A stretch of DNA of 64,000 nucleotides from 9FT-COMBO-48-23 sp963726215 (GTDB taxonomy: Bacteria; Chloroflexota; Dehalococcoidia; GIF9; UBA5629): NCBI GenBank assembly GCA_963726215.1, contig CAVSBU010000004.1, forward strand, positions 1-64,000. The letters run 5' to 3'. The position numbers and the translations under genes are program-made. A model generated the notes under the pieces. The model worked only from the letters and a program-made list of their open reading frames with translations, was not told where the DNA came from and ran no database searches. Positions 20,064 through 30,095 of this stretch are shown here, one piece after another (positions within the stretch are counted from its first letter, which is position 1; every line of letters begins with the position of its first letter).

Positions 20064-21146
20064 TTACGCGCTTGCCTGCGGCAAAGCTTTACCTATGGCA
20101 CCCAGGGTTTCTTTGATGTCAGCTTCAGTGACCCAGCCCAGGTGACCGATGCGGAAAATCTTCCCTGTCAGGTCGCCCTGACCTCCGGACACTACTACCT
20201 TATATTCGTCTCTGAGTATTTGCTGCAGCTTCGACACATTCATCTTATCCGAAGCATTAACTGCCGTTACAGTATTGGAGGCGTACTTCTCATCGGCAGG
20301 AAACAGGGATAGCCCCAGAGATTTCACTCCCTTTCGGGTCATATCGCCCACTTTAGCATGGCGAGCAAAGATATTAGCTAATCCTTCTTTCAGCATCATA
20401 TCCAACGAGACATCCAGGGCAAAGAAGACCGAAATACAAGGTGTCCACGGTGTCTGCCCCTTCTCCAGATAGCTCTTGGCTTTGGTGAAATCCCAATAAT
20501 AACGAGGTATCTTGGCTTGAGCATGAGCCTTCCAAGCCTTTTCGCTGACGCTCACCATAGCCAGGCCGGGCGGCACCATCCAGCCTTTTTGAGAGCCGGT
20601 AACTACCACGTCGCACTTCCAGGCATCGGTTTTCAGGTCAATGCAGCCAAGGCCGCTTATGGCATCGACTAGAATAAGCTTGTCAAACTCATTGATAACG
20701 GCGCTGATTGCCTGTAAATCACTGGTCACGCCTGTAGAAGTCTCATTCTGGGTCACCAATACTGCCTTGATTTTAGAGTCGGCCTTTAAAGCCTTACGCA
20801 CTGCGTCCGGGTCAACCGGCTTACCCCAATCAAACTTGAGCCGTGTTACCTCAGCGCCGTAGCCCTCAGCGATATCGGCAAAGCGGTTGCCGAAGACACC
20901 GTTGGAAGCTGATAACACCTTGTCGCCGGGCGATAGCATATTGACTACAGCAGCTTCCATGCTTCCGGTACCTGAACCGGTCAGGATATAGAGGTCATTT
21001 TTGGTTTGAAACAGTTCCTTCAGTTTTGCCGTAATACGGTTGATCATGTCACCGAACTCTTTGCCGCGGTGATTGATCATCTGTCTGCCCATGGCTTTTA
21101 AAACCTCCGGCGGACAAGGGGTGGGGCCTGGTATCCTTAATTGCAT
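20064..21146 (-). CDS. Class V aminotransferase (serine-pyruvate/alanine-glyoxylate type)
   Basis: PLP enzyme of 360 residues, intact. The N-terminal RIPGPTPCPPEVLKAMGRQM is the usual start of the AGXT/SPT family. LTGSGTGSMEAAVVN binds the cofactor phosphate, and the PLP lysine lies in VVVTGSQKGWMVPPG (about residue 193). GGAGG precedes the ATG. Because it sits directly upstream of serA it probably serves as the phosphoserine aminotransferase-like step or a serine/glyoxylate aminotransferase; sequence alone does not decide. Confidence 0.88.
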   Translation of the reverse strand: MQLRIPGPTPCPPEVLKAMGRQMINHRGKEFGDMINRITAKLKELFQTKNDLYILTGSGTGSMEAAVVNMLSPGDKVLSASNGVFGNRFADIAEGYGAEVTRLKFDWGKPVDPDAVRKALKADSKIKAVLVTQNETSTGVTSDLQAISAVINEFDKLILVDAISGLGCIDLKTDAWKCDVVVTGSQKGWMVPPGLAMVSVSEKAWKAHAQAKIPRYYWDFTKAKSYLEKGQTPWTPCISVFFALDVSLDMMLKEGLANIFARHAKVGDMTRKGVKSLGLSLFPADEKYASNTVTAVNASDKMNVSKLQQILRDEYKVVVSGGQGDLTGKIFRIGHLGWVTEADIKETLGAIGKALPQASA

Positions 21147-21173
21147 GTCATACCTCCATTTTTATATTAATTA

Positions 21174-22371
21174 CTACAGGCAATCTGAGGCAAAGCGCCG
21201 TTTGCCTACTTTGATTATCTGCCCTTTTTGATTTTTGACTATTTCTAAATCTTCAGTAACCGTTTTTCCATCAATCTCGATAGCGCCCTGAGCCAACAGA
21301 CGCCTCGCCTCCGAGCGACTCTTAGTCAGCCCAGCCTTAGTCAATTCAGCCGTCAAGTGTGCTTCTGAGTCCAACGGAAGTTTTCAAAAGTCACTACCTC
21401 CTCTGGCATTTCCCTTCTCTGAAATACCTTGGCAAAATGTTCTTCGGCTTCATGTGCAGCTGGAGCGCCATGAAATTGAGTAACAATCTCATGAGCTAAT
21501 CGCTTTTTAATAACCATCGGGTTAATTGACTGATTAGCCATTTGCTCTTTAAACTCGGCAATCTCCTCATCCGGCACATCGGTTACCAACTCAAGATAAT
21601 CAATAATCAGGCTATCAGGAATTGACATAGCCTTACCGTAAATTTCGTTTGGCTGGCTCGTCAACGCCTATGTAATTACCCAGGCTCTTGCTCATTTTCT
21701 GGCTGCCGTCAGTGCCGATAAGAAGAGGAACGAGAAACACCTGCTGAGGCCGTTGCCCCATCATCTGCTGCAATTCCCTGCCTACAAGGCAATTGAATTT
21801 CTGGTCAGTGCCGCCGAATTCCACGTCGGCTTTAATAGCCACAGAATCGTATGCCTGGAGTAAGGGATACAACAGCTCAGTGATAGCTATAGGACGTCCT
21901 GTGCTGTACCGATTGGCAAAGTCCTCCCTGGCCAGGAACTGAGCGACTGTGAATTTGCTGGTGAGCTTGATCACGTCCTCGAGGCCAAACTTGCCGAACC
22001 ATTCGCTTTGCCATCTCACTTCGGTCTTATCCTTATCCACCACCTTGAAGAATTGCTCCATATAAGTCTGGGCATTAGCCTTCACTTCTTCGGCGGACAG
22101 CATGGGGCGGGTGGCCGATACACCACTGGGGTCTCCAATCTGGGCCGTCCAGTCACCGACGATAAGCACAACACGATGACCTAGCTCCTGAAACTGACGC
22201 AGCTTCCTCAAGCCAACCACATGTCCCAGATGTATATCCGGGCAACTGGGGTCGAAACCCTGTTTCAACCTCAGCGGTTTGCCTGATTCCAGTAACTTCA
22301 CCAGCTCAGATTCAACTATAATCTCAGCTACCCCTCGCTTTAACAGCCATTTAAGGTCAGTGACCGGTCAT
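21174..22371 (-). CDS. tyrS: Tyrosyl-tRNA synthetase (three frameshifts)
   Basis: Charges tRNA-Tyr. The ATG-binding signature is DIHLGHVVGL (HIGH variant) and the KMSKS loop is intact (GSQKMSKSLGN). The C-terminal S4 RNA-binding domain is present (LTKSRSEARRLLAQGAI). Reading requires frame changes near 22360 (just after the ATG at 22371), near 21655 (GVDEPA then NEIYGKAMSIPDS) and near 21365 (FENF then LDSEAHLT); two behave as surplus bases and one as a missing base. The family length (about 400) is then normal. It starts nine bases after the ribF stop. Confidence 0.9.
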
Positions 22372-22379
22372 GTTTTAAA

Positions 22380-23322
22380 TCAAACCCTCGCCTGTTTCAT
22401 CCGTTCGTTTAAAATTTGTCTTGCCTGCTCCACATCTCTTATCATTTGAGCTTTCAGTTCTTCCACAGTATCGAAACGCTTTTCGTCTCTTAGCTTGTCT
22501 ACGAGGTCAATTGTGAGCTTCTGCCCGAGCAATTCTCCTTCGAAGTCCAATATATAGGTTTCCACCAAGCGTTTACTACCCCCAAAGGTAGGACGAACAC
22601 CGATATTAGTTACCGAAGGCAGAGAGTCGTCGTCAGTGTGTGTGATAGTAGCATAAACTCCATCGCTGGGCAATGCCTGTTCCGGCTTTAAATCCAGGTT
22701 AGCAGTAGGAAATCCGAGAGCTCTGCCTCGCCTATCGCCGCTCACCACCTGCCCACTAAGGCTGAAGAGCCGCCCGATTAGCTTCTCCACCTTCTTCATA
22801 TCTCCCTCGAGCCAAAGCCTGACGGATGGTACTGCTGCTTACCACATAGCCATCGATTACTACCGCCGGTATGACTTCAACACTAAAGCCCATTTCCTCC
22901 CCTAAAATTCGGAGCTTTTCAGAATCCCCTTCCCTGTTTCTGCCCAGGGCAAAATCAGGGCCTATTATCAAGCCACGCATTTTCAGGTGCTCTTTAAGTA
23001 GTTGAACAAATCTCCGAGCAGTGAGCCGGGCCAGTTCAGAACTAAAAGGCAGAGCGACAACGATATCTATGCCTAAATTCCGGAGTAAGCTAATTCTCGT
23101 CTCCAAATCATTTAACCAGAGCAATTTGTTTTCCCCGGCGAGCACCACCTTCGGATGAGATTTAAAGGTGACCACACCGCTTAGCCAGTTCTTACTCCGA
23201 GCTTCATCCCGTAAATGAGTCAGCAGCCGTTGATGCCCAAGATGAACCCCGTCGAAAACACCGATGCTAAGCAACATCTCCTGTTGTGGTTTTACTCTGG
23301 CTAACTCTTTTTCAACCTGCAC
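22380..23322 (-). CDS. ribF: Bifunctional riboflavin kinase/FAD synthetase (frameshifted)
   Basis: Converts riboflavin to FMN and FAD. The N-terminal FAD synthetase domain has SIGVFDGVHLGHQRLL and GPDFALGRNREG, and ends with SSSTIRQALARG. The C-terminal kinase domain has GRALGFPTANL, DGVYAT and TNIGVRPTFGG. The frame breaks near 22805 (ALARG then DMKKVEKLIGRL), one surplus base. GTG 23322 is preferred as start because GGAG lies nine bases before it; TTG 23337 is the alternative. Confidence 0.92.
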
Positions 23323-23355
23323 TACTGACTTCTCCAATCAGCGTCGTATTATAGA

Positions 23356-24397
23356 CTAAGACTTTGCCTCGACAGACGAACCAGCGATATGCCGGCCTAC
23401 AGCCTTGGCCACATGTTCTAGTTGGGACATCAGTTGCTGAAAATTAGCAAAGGTCAGCGACTGTGCGCCATCTTTAAGTGCCAGGTCCGGATGAGGATGA
23501 ACCTCGACCATTATGCCATCAGCCCCGGCAGCTACCGCGGCCAGAGCCATCGGAATCACCAAATACCACTTGCCGGTGCCGTGACTCGGGTCAGCGATAA
23601 TCGGCAAATGGCTGACTTTCTCAATTATCGGGATAACGCTTATGTCCATGGTGTTGCGGGTATAGGTTTCAAATGTTCTGATGCCTCGCTCGCAAAGTAT
23701 AAGCTGCCCATTGCCCTGGGCCAGGACATATTCAGCAGCCAGCAGCCACTCCTGGACGGTGGCTGATAGTCCTCGCTTTAGCATCACGGGCTTGCCGGTT
23801 TTGGCGACTTCCTCAAGAAGACTGAAATTTTGCATATTGCGAGCCCCTATCTGGAGTATATCTGCGTATCCGGCAACCATTTCTACGTCACCGGTTGACA
23901 TAACCTCGGTTATAACCGGCAGTCCAACCTCTTTCTTAACTCTGAGCTAAAAGCTCTAAGCCCGGCTCACCCAGGCCGCGGAATTGATAAGGCGAGGTGC
24001 TTGGCTTAAAGGCGCCGCCACGCAAAATGTTCGCCCCGGCCGCTTTCACCGCGTTAGCTGTTTCAAAAAGCTGCTGCTCACTTTCCACAGCGCAAGGTCC
24101 TGCCATAACCACTATCTCTTTACCACCGATGGTAATACCACCAACCTTAACTGTAGTGTCCAACGGATGAAACTCACGGCTGCTGAGTTTATATGGCTTG
24201 CTGACCCGAATAACTTCATCAACACCGTGAAGCATTTCCAGCATGTCTTGAAGTTCAGGGAAAATTTGCCCCACCACCCCGATAATAGTCCGTTCCACAC
24301 CCTGAGACACATGCGTCTTCAAGCCAGCGGATTCAATCCGCTTGACCACTCCGTCGATTTCCTTATCGCTTGAGCCTACTTTCATAACTACTATCAT
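23356..24397 (-). CDS. aroF: 3-deoxy-7-phosphoheptulonate (DAHP) synthase with ferredoxin-like domain (frameshifted)
   Basis: First step of the shikimate pathway. The N-terminal 70 residues (MIVVMKVGSSDKEIDGVVKRI) form the ferredoxin-like domain typical of the Thermotoga-type enzyme, which mediates feedback control. The barrel follows with VMAGPCAVESEQQL, NILRGGAFKPSTSPYQF, ILQIGARNMQNF, PVMLKRGL and IADPSHGTG. The frame breaks near 23945 (LELLAQ then VKKEVGLPVITEVMSTGD), one surplus base. Its start overlaps the aroH stop by four bases (ATGA), so chorismate mutase and DAHP synthase are translationally coupled. Confidence 0.92.
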
Positions 24398-24795
24398 TTT
24401 TTACCATCATCCTGCCAGATTCTTTCGCCCTCGTCTCTAAGTGTCACCGCGCCACCCAGATAGACATGCACCATTTCCTCATTTCTCTTATTGGTGTTGA
24501 ACAACACCAGTACCCTCAAACAGCTCGGCAAACTGCCTGGCACATTCATTTCATGCCCACAGAGCAACGGTACTTGTGTCCAACCCAGTTCCCGGGCGGC
24601 TGCCGCCGGAAACGCCGCATTAAGGTCAGATGTCGTAGTAAACAAAATACAAGCGATATCGCTGATTTTCACCTCATTGACTTTTATCATTTTCTGCAGC
24701 AATTCCTTAGTCGCGGCTCCTACAGCCTCTTTCTTATTTTCCGGCACAGTAATAGCGCCTCTTATGCCACGGCACCACAATTTAGTTATCTCCAC
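24394..24795 (-). CDS. aroH: Chorismate mutase, AroH type
   Basis: Converts chorismate to prephenate. A 133-residue AroH (Bacillus-type trimeric) mutase with RGIRGAITVPENKKE (active-site Arg), ILFTTTSDLNAAFPAAAARELGW and LRVLVLFNT. It starts with GTG at 24795, the first gene of the six-gene minus-strand operon. Its coupling with aroF by a 4-base overlap fits a shared aromatic amino acid role. Confidence 0.92.
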   Translation of the reverse strand: MEITKLWCRGIRGAITVPENKKEAVGAATKELLQKMIKVNEVKISDIACILFTTTSDLNAAFPAAAARELGWTQVPLLCGHEMNVPGSLPSCLRVLVLFNTNKRNEEMVHVYLGGAVTLRDEGERIWQDDGKK

Positions 24796-24851
24796 CTATC
24801 ATTAGTAGACTAATAGCCTACTGCATTCAGCCCTTCATCGTCAAGAGTTTC

Positions 24852-24880
24852 TTGCCTTAAGACCTAAAAGAGGATAAACT
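24852..24880 (+). promoter_or_regulatory. Sigma70-like promoter
   Basis: TTGCCT (24852-24857), 17-base spacer, TAAACT (24875-24880), pointing to the gene at 24926. It lies in the divergent region with aroH. Confidence 0.5.
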
Positions 24881-24925
24881 AATATAGGTAAATTAATTGT
24901 CCTGTTTTCAATAACGGAGGTCATT

Positions 24926-25505
24926 ATGGATAACAGCCAGAAAGTAGCTACTGCACTTAGCATATTCCTTGCCATCCTCATGCTCTGCGGCGGCTCGGTA
25001 TTTCTCGGCTATATTCGTGGTTATCAGAAAGGCCATGAAGGCAGCTACACTCAGGCATATAGCCAGGGCAAAGATGAAGGTTATCAGGCTGGCTATCAAT
25101 CCGGCTACCAGGCAGGATATAAGCCCGGCGCGGAACAGAAGACATCCAGATGGATACACTCTTCAAAATCCCACATATCAGGAAATGAAGACATTTCTAG
25201 CTCAAGACCCCACAAATACAAACACCTATGTGGAAGATAAATATGTCTGCGTAGACTTTGCGGCTGCAGTGAACAATAACGCTGAGGCTAAAGGCATCCG
25301 CTGTGCTGTCGTCGACATCTTCTACCCTGATGGCTACGGCCACACCATAGTAGCTTTCGACACTACTGACAGAGGTTTAATATACATTGAGCCGCAGTTT
25401 GACCAGGAGGTAAAATTGGTTGTCGGTAGGAGCTACTCACAGCTTAACAACTTCACGGCCGCACCCCGTGACGATACTATCAAACGATACCTGGTCGTCT
25501 GGTAG
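24926..25505 (+). CDS. Membrane-anchored protein with GYQ repeats (frameshifted)
   Basis: Begins with a single membrane segment (residues about 8-33, VATALSIFLAILMLCGGSVFLGYI), followed by a short repetitive stretch GYQAGYQSGYQAGYKPG (units of four residues). After a frame break near 25140 a globular C-terminal part runs to 25505 (CVDFAAAVNNNAEAKGIRCAVVDI then GHTIVAFDTTDRGLIYIEPQ). That pattern (Cys, then a strand, later GHTIVAFDT with a histidine) resembles transglutaminase-like folds, which would suggest a cysteine-histidine site; this is tentative. GGAGG precedes the ATG. Confidence 0.6.
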
Positions 25506-25631
25506 ACTCTCATTTCATTCACCGGCCTGAATAATTGGCACCATTTTATGACATGCCTGTTCATAATCGAAACCCCCTTTTAAGCATTATCAGTCTGTGA
25601 TAAAATAACCCAAAATACAGGGAGGTGGAAA

Positions 25632-26274
25632 ATGAAAGTTCGCGATGTTATGACCTGGAATGTGGTCACTGTGATCAAGCGATACGCCTATAATGGAAGC
25701 CAGGAAAATCATGGACGCACATGGTGTTCGCCGTTTGCCAGTGGTTGACAGAGGAAAAATGGTCGGCATGGTAAGCAAAGAGCGCATCACCCGTACGGCT
25801 CCGTCACCGGCTACCAGCTTGAGCGTCTGGGAAATCAACTATCTCCTGGCAAAAATGACGGTCAAGGAAGTAATGTCCAAGGACCCGGTCACAGTCGACC
25901 CTGATATGTCGGTAGAGGCTGCTATAGCTCTGGCTCAGAAGAAAGGTGTCGGCGCGCTGCCGGTGGTGGAAAACAATAAGCTGGTAGGTATAGCCACAAC
26001 CAACGATTTCTTCTACAAAATACTAAATCCGGTGTTGGGAATCGGCAAGTCGGGCACTCGCATCGTTATCTCAAAGGGTGGCGATATCAAAGGCTTGCAA
26101 GAGATTTTGGATGCTGTCAAGAAGGCCGGAGCCAAAATAGTCTCCTTCCACAACATGCCGCCGGTTGAAGGCAAGGAACAGGACGTGTGCCTACATCTTG
26201 ATAAAGAAGATGTTAAGCAGCTTGTCAAAGACCTGGCAACCAAAGGTTTCTCAACTGAGATAGTAGAACGATAA
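25632..26274 (+). CDS. CBS-domain pair protein (frameshifted)
   Basis: Two CBS domains in tandem, an adenosyl-ligand sensing module. GGAGGTGG precedes ATG 25632, which gives MKVRDVMTWNVVTV; after a frame break near 25675 it continues SSDTPIMEARKIMDAHGVRRLPVVDRGKMVGMVSKE, then a second copy with VKEVMSKDPVTVDPDMSVEAA and ALPVVENNKLVGIATT. The C-terminal 70 residues (GTRIVISKGGDIKGLQEI) resemble an ACT-like regulatory tail. The family is often called acetoin-utilisation AcuB-like; its partner is unknown. Confidence 0.8.
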
Positions 26275-26318
26275 AGCCGCTACAAACCTGTTCTGGAAAA
26301 ATGAACATCTCAGTCTAT

Positions 26319-26358
26319 ATCAAGCTGCCTGGTTGAATTTCGGCAGCTTGATGTTATT
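26319..26358 (+). terminator. Hairpin terminator after the CBS gene
   Basis: An 11-bp stem ATCAAGCTGCC (26319-26329) pairs with GGCAGCTTGAT (26342-26352) around a 12-base loop, followed by GTTATTTGTT. Confidence 0.65.
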
Positions 26359-26503
26359 TGTTCGGTACCCAAAATAGGTCTTAACACCGAGTCGGTGTAT
26401 CGATTTTATGCCCTCTACTATATCGCTGAGACCAATTGGCAGCGGCCAATTCAGAGTTATCTCTGCATCCACTGCTTTGATAAACTCTATGGAGGAGCAC
26501 GTA

Positions 26504-27230
26504 ATGCTGCTAGCCGATATTGCTCTTATTGTAGGTGCTTACCTGCTGGGCTCGCTGCCTTACATGATTCTTCTCGGCCGTGCTCGCGGTATTGAACTGT
26601 CCCACGAAGAGGACCTGCACATGGCACTATGGAATAAAGCAGGCCGCCTCTATGGCTTATCCGGCATAGTCGTTGATGCCCTTAAAGGGGTTATTCCCAT
26701 AGTCGTCGGCTTTTCCTTTCACCTTCACCTGGCTGCAATCGCTGCCTCGGGAGTGGCCGCCGTTGCCGGGCAGATGTGGCCGGTGTTTCGAAAATTCGAC
26801 GGTGAAAAAGGCAATACCACAGGCATCGGGTTTGTTATCGCTTTCACCTCGTATCTTACAGCGACTATTTCTCCACTTGCCTATGTAGTCTTCATTATCT
26901 TTGCCATCCCAATCCTTATAGGCGCCGGTATCAGGACAGTTCCCAGATTTATGGCTCCGGGTCAAACGCTAAACGAACGCCTGATGCTCGGCGGCCCCAT
27001 CAGTAACAGCATGCCACTGGGTATGCTTACCGGCTTTGCTGTGGCGCCACTAGCCTCCGCTGTGCCTCGAGACAACCAGCCGGAGATGACCTGGGCATTT
27101 CCTGGCAGTCTTCGTCGTCATAATAATACGCCGTCTCACCGCGGGACTAAGAAAAGACCTCAAAACGGCTACTACCAGCGTAGGAGCTATATTGCTAAAC
27201 CGCTTTCTCTATGACCGCAGCTACTTTTAG
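26504..27230 (+). CDS. plsY: PlsY-like glycerol-3-phosphate acyltransferase (frameshifted end)
   Basis: Integral membrane acyltransferase that uses acyl-phosphate to start phospholipid synthesis. ATG 26504 follows GGAGG. Features include the N-terminal LGSLPYMILLGRARGI, a family-like LYGLSGIVVDALKGVIPI and FDGEKGNTTGIGFVI (a variant of GGKGVAT), and at least four hydrophobic segments. The frame breaks near 27108; in the next frame the protein continues VFVVIIIRRLTAGLRKDLK and stops at 27230. The variant glycine-rich motif means it is a divergent PlsY. Confidence 0.72.
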
Positions 27231-27346
27231 GGATACTTACTATTGAATTTATCGAACAATTGCCAGCGGTAACTTTTTGCAGTTTAATCTGCAATTTTGA
27301 TTTTTAGTCTTTGATTTTTGCATTGCTGGGGATTCGTAATCAAAAT

Positions 27347-28751
27347 CTATTTCCCCAGCCGTCTCACTATCTCCCGGGCAACCACCACACCACAAGCCGA
27401 GGCCTGTATTAGTCCGCGGCTGACACCGGCGCCATCGCCGGCAGCAAACATATTGCCGATTTCCGTTTCCAGACATGGGCTTAGCTCCAGCTGGCTGGAA
27501 TAGAACTTGACCTCAGCACCATAAAGCAGGGTATGCCGGGATGCTACCCCGGGAGCCAGCTTATCCATCGCTTGAAGCATCTCCACTATCCCCTTAAGAT
27601 GGCGAAACGGCAGTGCAAAGCTCAGGTCTCCCGGTGTTGCCGCTTTCAAGTGTAGGCTCAACGATACTGTGCCGAATGCGCTCCGGCGTTGAGCGATGCC
27701 CCTCCATCAGGTCACCGAAGCGCTGCACCAGCACACCGCCGCTCAGAATGTTCGCCAGGCGCGCCAGATATTTCCCGTAAGCAATAGGCTCATGAAACGG
27801 CTCGGTAAACATGGTGCTTACCAGTATGGCAAAATTGGTATTCCCGGTTTTGCGTTCCGCATAACTATTGCCGTTTACTGTAATCACCGAATCAGCACCG
27901 CCGGTGGCTTCCATAATCACCTCACCACCGGGACACATACAGAACGTCCTTATCCGGTCATTAAAACTTTTGGAGAAAAATTCAAGCTTCGCTTCATATA
28001 GCACCGAGGTCAACTCTTCAAGCACCGGCGCCGGCACTTCTACTCGGACGCCGACATCTATGGGATTGGACTTCATGCTCAGCTTGAGCCGGCTGGCTTC
28101 ATTTGTCAGCCACTCGGCCCCTTCTCTTCCCGGCGCCAGGACAAGATACCGGCACTCCAAGCGCTCACCGCGATTTGTCTCTACCCCGGCTACTACTCCG
28201 TTATCAACTATTATGCTCTCCGCCATTTCACCCAACCTCAGCTCAACCCGACCGACAATGAAATCTCGCATGGCTTTGAGCACCTGACGGGACCGTTCCG
28301 TCCCTATATGGCGCAGCTTCACCGGAATTAGCTTCAATTCCGCCAGAATCGCCCTGCGTCTCAGTTCATCTACCTCCTCGCCGACACCGTAAATCTTATC
28401 GGTAGCTCCAAACTTCAGGTAAAGGCTATCGACATAGTCAATAAGCTCCTGCATGCGGTCATTACCCAACAATTCGCCCAAACGCCCGCCAACTGCCGAT
28501 GACAAAGTCAGCTTACCATCGCTGAAGGCTCCGGCACCACCCAGCCCGCTAACCATATGGCACGGCGTGCAAGATGAGCAGTTCTGGCCTTTTTCTTGAA
28601 GCGGGCACCTCCGGTCATCGATGTCTTTGCCCTTTTCCAGAATAAGGATTTTAACGCCGGCAGCCTGGCACAGCTCGAGCGCGGCAAAGATACCCGCCGG
28701 CCCGCCGCCAACGATAATAACGTCGTATTTTTGAGGGTTCTGAGAAGTCAT
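27347..28751 (-). CDS. FAD-dependent dehydrogenase, COG2509-like (frameshifted)
   Basis: Flavoprotein of about 470 residues. The N-terminal dinucleotide-binding motif is VIIVGGGPAGIFAALEL; a cysteine-containing insert CPLQEKGQNCSSCTPCH follows, then GLGGAGAFSDGKLTL, and the C-terminal FAD motif NMFAAGDGAGVSRGLIQASA. The frame breaks near 27640 (VEPTL then KAATPGDLSFALP), one surplus base. It resembles the uncharacterised FAD-dependent dehydrogenases of COG2509. The cysteine pairs near residue 50-60 suggest an Fe-S or zinc site, which is inference. It lies 18 bases after the meaB stop. Confidence 0.82.
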
Positions 28752-28769
28752 GGCTTTTGCAGTCCTACC

Positions 28770-29753
28770 CTAACCGCCGGGCCGCCTTTCAGCCAGCTGC
28801 CGCGACCATGTAGCCAGCAAAGTCCTTGGCCGCAGTATTTCATCAGCCGCTGAATAAGGGTCGACCTCACCGGCTTCTACCATCGCCATACGCCGGCTCA
28901 ACTCCTCATCGCCTTCCACCAACTTCAAAAGCTCATCAGAAACTCTGCGCTCCACGATTTCCAGAAATTCACGTCGGCGCTGTTCCTGCCTGCGCTGTGG
29001 CAATCGCCCCGTCTCCTCTAGGGCTCGGCGATGATTTTTTATCTGGCGGTAAAGTTCATCAATGCCAACATTATTTATAGCTTCGGTGGCTATCACCGGC
29101 ACCTGCCACCAGGTCTCCTCGGAACGAAGCTGCACCATCATCCTAAGTTCAGCCACCAGATTATCGGCCCCTGCCCGGTCAGCCTTATTTACCACAAAAA
29201 TATCAGCAATCTCAAACAAGCCTGCCTTCATTGTCTGAATCGTATCACCCGCCTCCGGGACCAATACCACCACCACCGTATCTGCATTCTGCATAATGTC
29301 CAGTTCAGTCTGACCCACACCCACTGTCTCCACCAGAACGAAATCTTTTCCGAAGGCATCCAGCAATTTAATCACGCCGCCGGTGGCATGCGGCAGACCG
29401 CCGTGGCTGCCGCGGGTTGCCATACTTCGAATAAAAACCCCTTCATCGAGGTAATGCTGCTGCATTCTTATCCTGTCCCCAAGTACCGCACCACCGGTAA
29501 ACGGGCTGGTAGGGTCAGCGGCAATTATGCCCACGCTTAAACTATCCTGCCGCATTACTGCTGTTAACCGGTCCACGATGGTGCTCTTACCTGACCCGGG
29601 AGGGCCAGTTACGCCTACACAATAGGCTTTACCCAAATGCGGGCATATCTGCTTCATTATCTGCGGCACATCAGCGCCGTCTCTTTCCACTCTCGTAATC
29701 AACCGCGCCAAAGACAGCACATTTCCAGCAAGCATTTCTTCAACCAGCTCCAT
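28770..29753 (-). CDS. meaB: Methylmalonyl-CoA mutase-associated GTPase MeaB/ArgK
   Basis: G3E-family P-loop GTPase that protects and reloads B12-dependent acyl-CoA mutases. Motifs: GVTGPPGSGKSTIVDRL (P-loop), RGSHGGL (switch), VETVGVGQTELD, and FVVNKADRAGADNL. The start at 29753 (MELVEEMLAGNVLSLARLI) is preferred over the in-frame 29804 because family members begin here and because a promoter -10 element overlaps the longer start. No mutase gene lies within the window. Confidence 0.9.
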   Translation of the reverse strand: MELVEEMLAGNVLSLARLITRVERDGADVPQIMKQICPHLGKAYCVGVTGPPGSGKSTIVDRLTAVMRQDSLSVGIIAADPTSPFTGGAVLGDRIRMQQHYLDEGVFIRSMATRGSHGGLPHATGGVIKLLDAFGKDFVLVETVGVGQTELDIMQNADTVVVVLVPEAGDTIQTMKAGLFEIADIFVVNKADRAGADNLVAELRMMVQLRSEETWWQVPVIATEAINNVGIDELYRQIKNHRRALEETGRLPQRRQEQRRREFLEIVERRVSDELLKLVEGDEELSRRMAMVEAGEVDPYSAADEILRPRTLLATWSRQLAERRPGG

Positions 29754-29802
29754 TGCCAAAACTTTTTTCTGTCTCTTTGATTCAGCGGCCACCACATTCA
29801 AC

Positions 29803-29831
29803 ATTCTATAAATTAACCCCCATTACGTCAA
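29803..29831 (-). promoter_or_regulatory. Sigma70-like promoter for meaB
   Basis: On the minus strand TTGACG (29831-29826), 17 bases, TAGAAT (29808-29803). It overlaps the longest possible meaB start and so supports the shorter one. Confidence 0.5.
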
Positions 29832-29902
29832 GAAACGATAATTAATTTCGTACCATTATATTGTTCAGGTTTATGTTGGAGGAGAGACCTGTCGTGAAAG
29901 AA

Positions 29903-29957
29903 TGTAGCCACGAGGCTTTAGTCTCGTGGTCTAGACCTTAAAAGGTCGAGGCTACAT
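29903..29957. repeat. Palindromic intergenic repeat R1, copy 1
   Basis: About 55 bases bounded by inverted TGTAGCC and GGCTACA. Two internal hairpins: CACGAGGCTTTAGTCTCGTG and GACCTTAAAAGGTC. A worn further piece (GGAGCCGATGCTACA) follows near 29980. The same element recurs in the surface-protein cluster and at the window end. Confidence 0.8.
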
Positions 29958-30035
29958 GTGAAGGTGAAACCAGGCATGATTGGAGCCGATGCTACATATC
30001 TACCTGAAATCCTTATCGAACCACTACAAACCACA

Positions 30036-30064
30036 TTGACATCCACATATAGTCCTGCTACACT
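30036..30064 (+). promoter_or_regulatory. Sigma70-like promoter for the LuxR regulator
   Basis: TTGACA (30036-30041), 17 bases, TACACT (30059-30064), with the start codon 32 bases downstream. Confidence 0.7.
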
Positions 30065-30095
30065 GAAAATACAGTTTATTCAGAAAAGGTGATTC

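Noticed and set aside
26380..26400. ACACCGAGTCGGTGT, resembling the terminal hairpin of a Cas9 tracrRNA
   Set aside because: No CRISPR repeats or cas genes occur in the window, and a short perfect dyad of this kind can arise by chance.
28596..29540. Plus-strand open frames antisense to the FAD dehydrogenase and MeaB
   Set aside because: They mirror real minus-strand codons and show no recognisable domain or ribosome-binding site.
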